Shown here piece after piece: positions 6,116 to 6,130 of a stretch of DNA of 6,130 bases. Source of the stretch: Oscillospiraceae bacterium (lineage in GTDB: Bacteria > Bacillota > Clostridia > Saccharofermentanales > Saccharofermentanaceae); contig CACXGG010000151.1 in assembly GCA_902767145.1 (NCBI GenBank), forward strand, positions 1 through 6,130, given 5' to 3'. The notes beneath the pieces are model-generated. The model worked only from the letters and a program-made list of their open reading frames with translations. It did not search any database and was not told the DNA's origin. The position numbers and the translations under genes are program-made. The first letter of the stretch is position 1. Each line of letters opens with the position of its first letter.

Positions 6116-6130
6116 TAAGGAAAGCATATA
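6112..6130 (+). CDS. Start of a probable GNAT acetyltransferase (RimI-type), cut by the window end
   Basis: An ATG overlaps the tsaB stop as ATGA and opens a frame reading MIRKAY to the window edge. In many Firmicutes tsaE-tsaB is followed by rimI and then tsaD, and RimI-type proteins often begin MI(I)RKA. The identity therefore rests on gene order and six residues only. Confidence 0.55.

Overview
The window reads as chromosomal DNA of a Gram-positive Clostridia member, most likely a Lachnospiraceae relative. This rests on overall protein style, moderate GC by eye, strong AAGGAG-type ribosome binding sites, heavy AGA/AGG arginine use, and the pairing of an MBOAT acyltransferase with a membrane-anchored SGNH protein and a small lipoprotein. 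The genus cannot be fixed from the sequence. All genes lie on the + strand, and no mobile element, tRNA, rRNA or CRISPR array is visible.

Region 1 (1-2973) is a tight cell-surface operon. It holds the 3' part of a DltB/AlgI-like MBOAT O-acyltransferase, an SGNH-hydrolase-like protein with one N-terminal membrane segment (comparable in role to DltD/AlgJ/AlgX), and a small lipoprotein. The genes are 9 and 18 bp apart and each downstream start has its own ribosome binding site. The likely job is O-acylation of an exported or wall-linked polysaccharide. The SGNH protein has Cys where the catalytic Ser normally sits.

Region 2 (2974-4035) is the classic ribosomal protein operon rplM-rpsI (L13, S9). 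It has a strong sigma-A-type promoter overlaid by inverted repeats and a short leader, and it ends in a textbook terminator with a UUCG loop.

Region 3 (4036-4215) is a non-coding stretch with four copies of a 10-bp motif (ATTCTCCGAA) in alternating orientation and strictly regular spacing: 32 bp, 10 bp, 32 bp. It is the most unusual part of the window. It may be a phased protein-binding array or an RNA with two mutually exclusive folds.

Region 4 (4216-6130) is an operon joined by 4-bp start/stop overlaps: a metal-dependent amidohydrolase (amidohydrolase family 2), tsaE, tsaB, and the first codons of a probable rimI-type acetyltransferase. TsaE and TsaB belong to the N6-threonylcarbamoyladenosine (t6A) tRNA modification machinery. 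The amidohydrolase is the uncommon partner here.
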